From Bagarius yarrelli (Eukaryota; Chordata; Actinopteri; Siluriformes; Sisoridae): a stretch of 64,000 nt of DNA. The stretch covers positions 11,230,724 through 11,294,723 of the forward strand of contig VCAZ01000006.1 of the NCBI GenBank assembly GCA_005784505.1, given 5' to 3'. The position numbers and the translations under genes are program-made. Below the pieces are notes generated by a model. That model was not told the DNA's origin. It worked only from the letters and a program-made list of their open reading frames with translations, and made no database searches. Below, in pieces: positions 60,476 through 64,000 of this stretch (position 1 is the first letter of the stretch; each line of letters begins with the position of its first letter).

Positions 60476-63400
60476 GTATAAATGGGTATAAAATGTTTGT
60501 CAGGTTTTCCTATTTGATTGAAATGAAATATAAATAATTAGTGGTTTTATAAAATATTTCAGATTTATTATAATAAAATTGAGTTTAACAACATCACTTT
60601 GCATGCACAGGAAAAAACATTAGCTTGTTTTACATGTTGTTGCATGTAGTTGAGTCCATTAAGGTAAATACTAAATTTAACCAAACGTCTATTATTCTAT
60701 TATTTTAACACCCTTCATCTACTTGCTACATATTTGTACCTCAGCTGCCATGTTTATGCACAGTAACAGGTCAACCACCTTAAAAAAATACCTGACATCT
60801 ATGACTCTGTACCCTGCTGACCTCTAGCCCAAAACCTGCATAAGCCTCTAATGTTACAACATTTATGCGCAAACACAGCTTTACTCAAAACTCACCAATC
60901 TGTCTCACATGCACAGCAGATGGGCGCAAACAATTACTTTTACACAGATATACAGAGTAGGTTCTTTGTATTAAAGCTGTGTTTTTATAAGAGTAGGAAC
61001 TGAGTCATTAAACCTTTCCAGTGTTGCCACTTGTCCTTCGGGCACCTATTAAAGAAGGAAGTGAAAAAAACCTTTGATTTCAAAAAGCACGTCTGCAAAC
61101 AACCTGTGAGTTTGGGACCAGAAGTCAGTTCTGCACTCCAGAGAGTTTATTTTTCATTTCTGTGCATGTTTAAAATATTTTAAAATAGCAAAGTTCTCAT
61201 GAAATTTATAATTTTAGGTTTAATAATATCCACAGCCGACTCGACAGCCATGACAGGATCAACCTTTACAAGGAGCATTCCTATTTGTACATCCTTTTTT
61301 TTTTGTTTGCTTTTCAAGATGCACAGTAGAAATGATCACCAACTGTTTTTTTTTATTTTTAGCTAACAACCAACAAAACATTAAAAAAGTATGTACTTTA
61401 GTCATTGACTTTAGTCATTGCCTCAGTACTTAGAATTACCATAGTATTTTTGTAGCGTAAAACACATATTGTATAATGTATTAAAAGAATTGAAGCTTTA
61501 ATCCAAAGGACGGCATTATGAAATGACTAAATATTTACAACCGTAACTTTTATATGCCAATAACGATTGTGTCAACGTCTCAAACACAACCGAGTTTCTG
61601 TAATTCAGTCTCCATTCATTAATCATCTATGTGCTTTGTTTAGTTTAATAATAGATTTGTTTACAGGTGAAGTCCAGTGGGGACAAAGGCCCTTACATTT
61701 CTCACAGCCCTAAATCACAGAGTGCTAAGGCGGATCCCTTGGCCACATGGATTACATGTTTCCTTCCACGCCAGCACTGGAACTTGCCGATCAGGTGATT
61801 TATGGCAGGTACTTTAAAACCCACCCACCACTTTCTTACTTGCTGACGTATGTTATTACAATATTATTTATTCTTCTCTGAACAGGACGAGCTGATGGTT
61901 TTAGCAGCCAGCTTGTGCAGTGAGGTGGCCTACTGTGGGAAGAGATCAAATAGGTTCATTTTAGGAATGCTTGGTAGTATACAGGATGTGATTGAGGGCA
62001 GTGCAGAAGTGGCCATGGGCAAAATGTCATCACCGTGACTAATTAATTTTTTACAGATCACACATGAAGAAATACATTACTACTATTTTCAGTTAATTGA
62101 CAACATATTACATGTCTTTAAAATAGTTTGTGAAATTGAAAAGGTTTCCCTCTACCACTGACCTGTTCAGAAACCTCTTGGGTTTACATAGCTTAATGTT
62201 TACTAAGCTGACAACAACTCACTTAACAGTGAATAAAAAGCATTTTGCATACAACGGTTTCTCAGCAAAAATCAGGAAACACTTGCCTAGATTGGTGACA
62301 CATAACAAAAACATCCTTTTCCAAAGGGAGTTAACAGCGAGCAGTTTTAAAGCTAGCGAATTGATAGTCTTGAAGCATCTGGGAGTATTATGACTATAGG
62401 TAAACTATGCCCTACTGATAGACATAGGGTTAATTTTACCACTATTTAGGTTTACATGAATTCAGACTGTCAACAACTTTAATATCCTGTATAGTAAACA
62501 ATATAATTTTCAATCATTTTGATTTTTATTTTCAATCATTTATAGAACACTTTTCAGGTAGACCAGAACACTCGAAGTTTGTTTTTCAATAAATAGGTAA
62601 TCTTTTTTAAGGCAGGGCAGAAAGTCTTTTCTGCCCTTATTCATTAAGACACTGCAAAACTTTCTTCTTTTTCTAGTAATTGTATGTTTAACTTTCAACA
62701 AACAGAGACTTAACAATGATATTTTACGTTTGTTAATTTAAAAATTTAGAGGACAAATATGTAATATACACAGCCTGGAATCAAAAGGAATCTTTTTTAT
62801 TAATGGTTTGACATACAATATTTTATATTTTAACTCAAAAACAATTACCTTTATTGCATTTCCACGGAAATTTTCATTACCAAAAACTGTTGGTAGTTGT
62901 GGTAAATCACCTAAGTAAGTAAGAGCCATAAACCAGGCGCTTGTTGTTTGTAAAAGTTTGTAAAAGTTTCTTTTTTCCTTAGGAGAAAAAATAATGTGGA
63001 AGGGAGTGGGATGGATCCAGTTATAGAATCTGATATGGGCTTATAATGGGCTGATACAATTTTTTTCCCAATATACATAAAACCATCTTGTAAGATTATA
63101 AAGGGTGACTTAATTGGGTGGAGAAGCCTCTCTGCTTTATGGAGAAACACCAACACCAATTTAGAATTTTATACTGCTTAATTTAATACCCTGAGAATTC
63201 TCCAAACAGTTCAATAAAATTTAGCAATGCATGGATAGACTGTTTTGGATTAGAAAGAAATATATAATTATATAATATGCATAAAATAAAATGCAGTGTC
63301 CTGAGTAGTCAGTTGTAATACCGGAAGTATGTGTATGATTAGGACTTGCCATCGCTAGAGGTTTGATCGCCAGGATGAAAACTAAGGAAGAGAACGGGCA

Positions 63401-64000
63401 GCCTTGACATGTTCCCCTATAGAGTCTGAAAGGGACAGATAGTATTCCATGCTTATTTAATGCTTTAAAGCAATAATGCAGAATACATGTGCAGTAACGT
63501 CTTGTTCAAAGACTTAGCTATGGCAGTTGGGTGATGCTGGAACTTGAACACAAAACTGCCTTCTTTGTAACTTAATGTTTTAACCACCAAAACACCACAA
63601 ACTTAACTAGCTTGGATTATTATATTGCAGTTATGAAGTGGAACTTACTGCATAGGTGTTAGAAATAGACAATCTGGAGTTTTTATAGTGTCCTAGATAA
63701 ACCAGAGTATGGCCATTATATAATGGGTGTTAAAGACTGCGCTTGTTTTGGTGTGGCAGTGTCAGGCAAAGGTGGGAATAAGTCCCCCGTGTACAAGTCA
63801 CGGGTTTCTATCTATCTTAAGTCATGAATATCAAGACAAAGGCAAAGTCTTTCGCGAATATCTGTCATGCTGTAATGCAACCTAAGCCTGACTAGAGTCA
63901 AATCATTTGACTTGAATCCCCCACCGGTGGTGTCAGGTAAGCATTACCTTGTTTGCTGTTTAAAAAAGCCTAACCTAAAATATTATTTTGTTTCTAGAAC

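Larger units (their letters stand above)
46201..64000. other. Intergenic DNA upstream of col13a1, distal part
   Basis: About 17.8 kb without a supportable exon, tRNA or promoter. The mobile elements and microsatellites listed separately account for only a small share. The stretches 46.2-48.0, 49.5-51.4, 52.0-53.8, 54.0-55.9, 56.5-60.1 and 60.5-64.0 kb are AT-rich with nothing I recognise. The open frames in them have no family resemblance and no splice context. Confidence 0.55.

Noticed and set aside
61850..62038. Possible exon after 'cttctctgaacag' encoding DELMVLAASLCSEV...
   Set aside because: The acceptor-like sequence is attractive, but the product matches nothing I know, there is no good donor at the end, and no partner exon is visible nearby.

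Overview
The window is vertebrate, almost certainly teleost, nuclear DNA. It is AT-rich, full of short tRNA-derived SINEs, MITE-like DNA elements and dinucleotide microsatellites, and it holds only short GT-AG bounded exons in long introns. The SINE families (tRNA-like head, then a tail reading 'taagtcgctctgg...gcgtctgccaaatg', and a second family ending near 'tgacaataaa') are ones I associate with otophysan fishes such as catfishes and characins. That lineage call is inference.

The one gene I can support is the 5' part of a transmembrane collagen on the minus strand, which I identify as col13a1 (collagen type XIII alpha 1 chain). Eight exons run leftward from the start codon at 38535 to 984, and the gene continues off the left edge. 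Together they give 184 continuous codons: a cytosolic tail, one membrane span, a heptad-like linker, a furin-type RETR site, a Cys-x-Cys-Pro-Pro knot, and an unbroken Gly-X-Y run up to GQPGPRGFPGFP. Every splice junction has a canonical acceptor and donor, and the phases agree. The residues GDKG..G.PGR, GLSIIGPRGPP and GFPGFP match the start of COL1 of human collagen XIII as I remember it, and fit collagens XXIII and XXV much less well. The third exon is only 8 nt long. Several later exons are phase-symmetric Gly-X-Y cassettes.

Layout: 1-983 is partial intron 8. From 984 to 6213 lie exons 8-5 in short introns, then exon 4 (8697-8723) and microexon 3 (12991-12998). A 22.4 kb intron 2 follows, rich in repeats. 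Exon 2 is at 35444-35513 and exon 1 at 38239-38535. A CpG-richer 5'UTR/promoter patch with a GT microsatellite spans about 38540-39200. From about 39.2 kb to 64 kb lies about 25 kb of upstream intergenic DNA with no supportable coding exon.

The noncoding part is where the unexplained structure lies. It includes a 36-bp-arm hairpin at 40.4 kb, a tandem array of adjacent octamer and SOX-like motifs at 45.85 kb, and a SINE inside a hAT-like fragment inside a Tc1-like MITE at 48.1-49.5 kb. It also includes a perfect 41-bp direct repeat split over 3 kb in intron 2 and a 30.1-31.0 kb segment with four copies of one short motif. I found no rRNA, bona fide tRNA, CRISPR array or prokaryote-type operon, and no evidence of a wholly new gene system.
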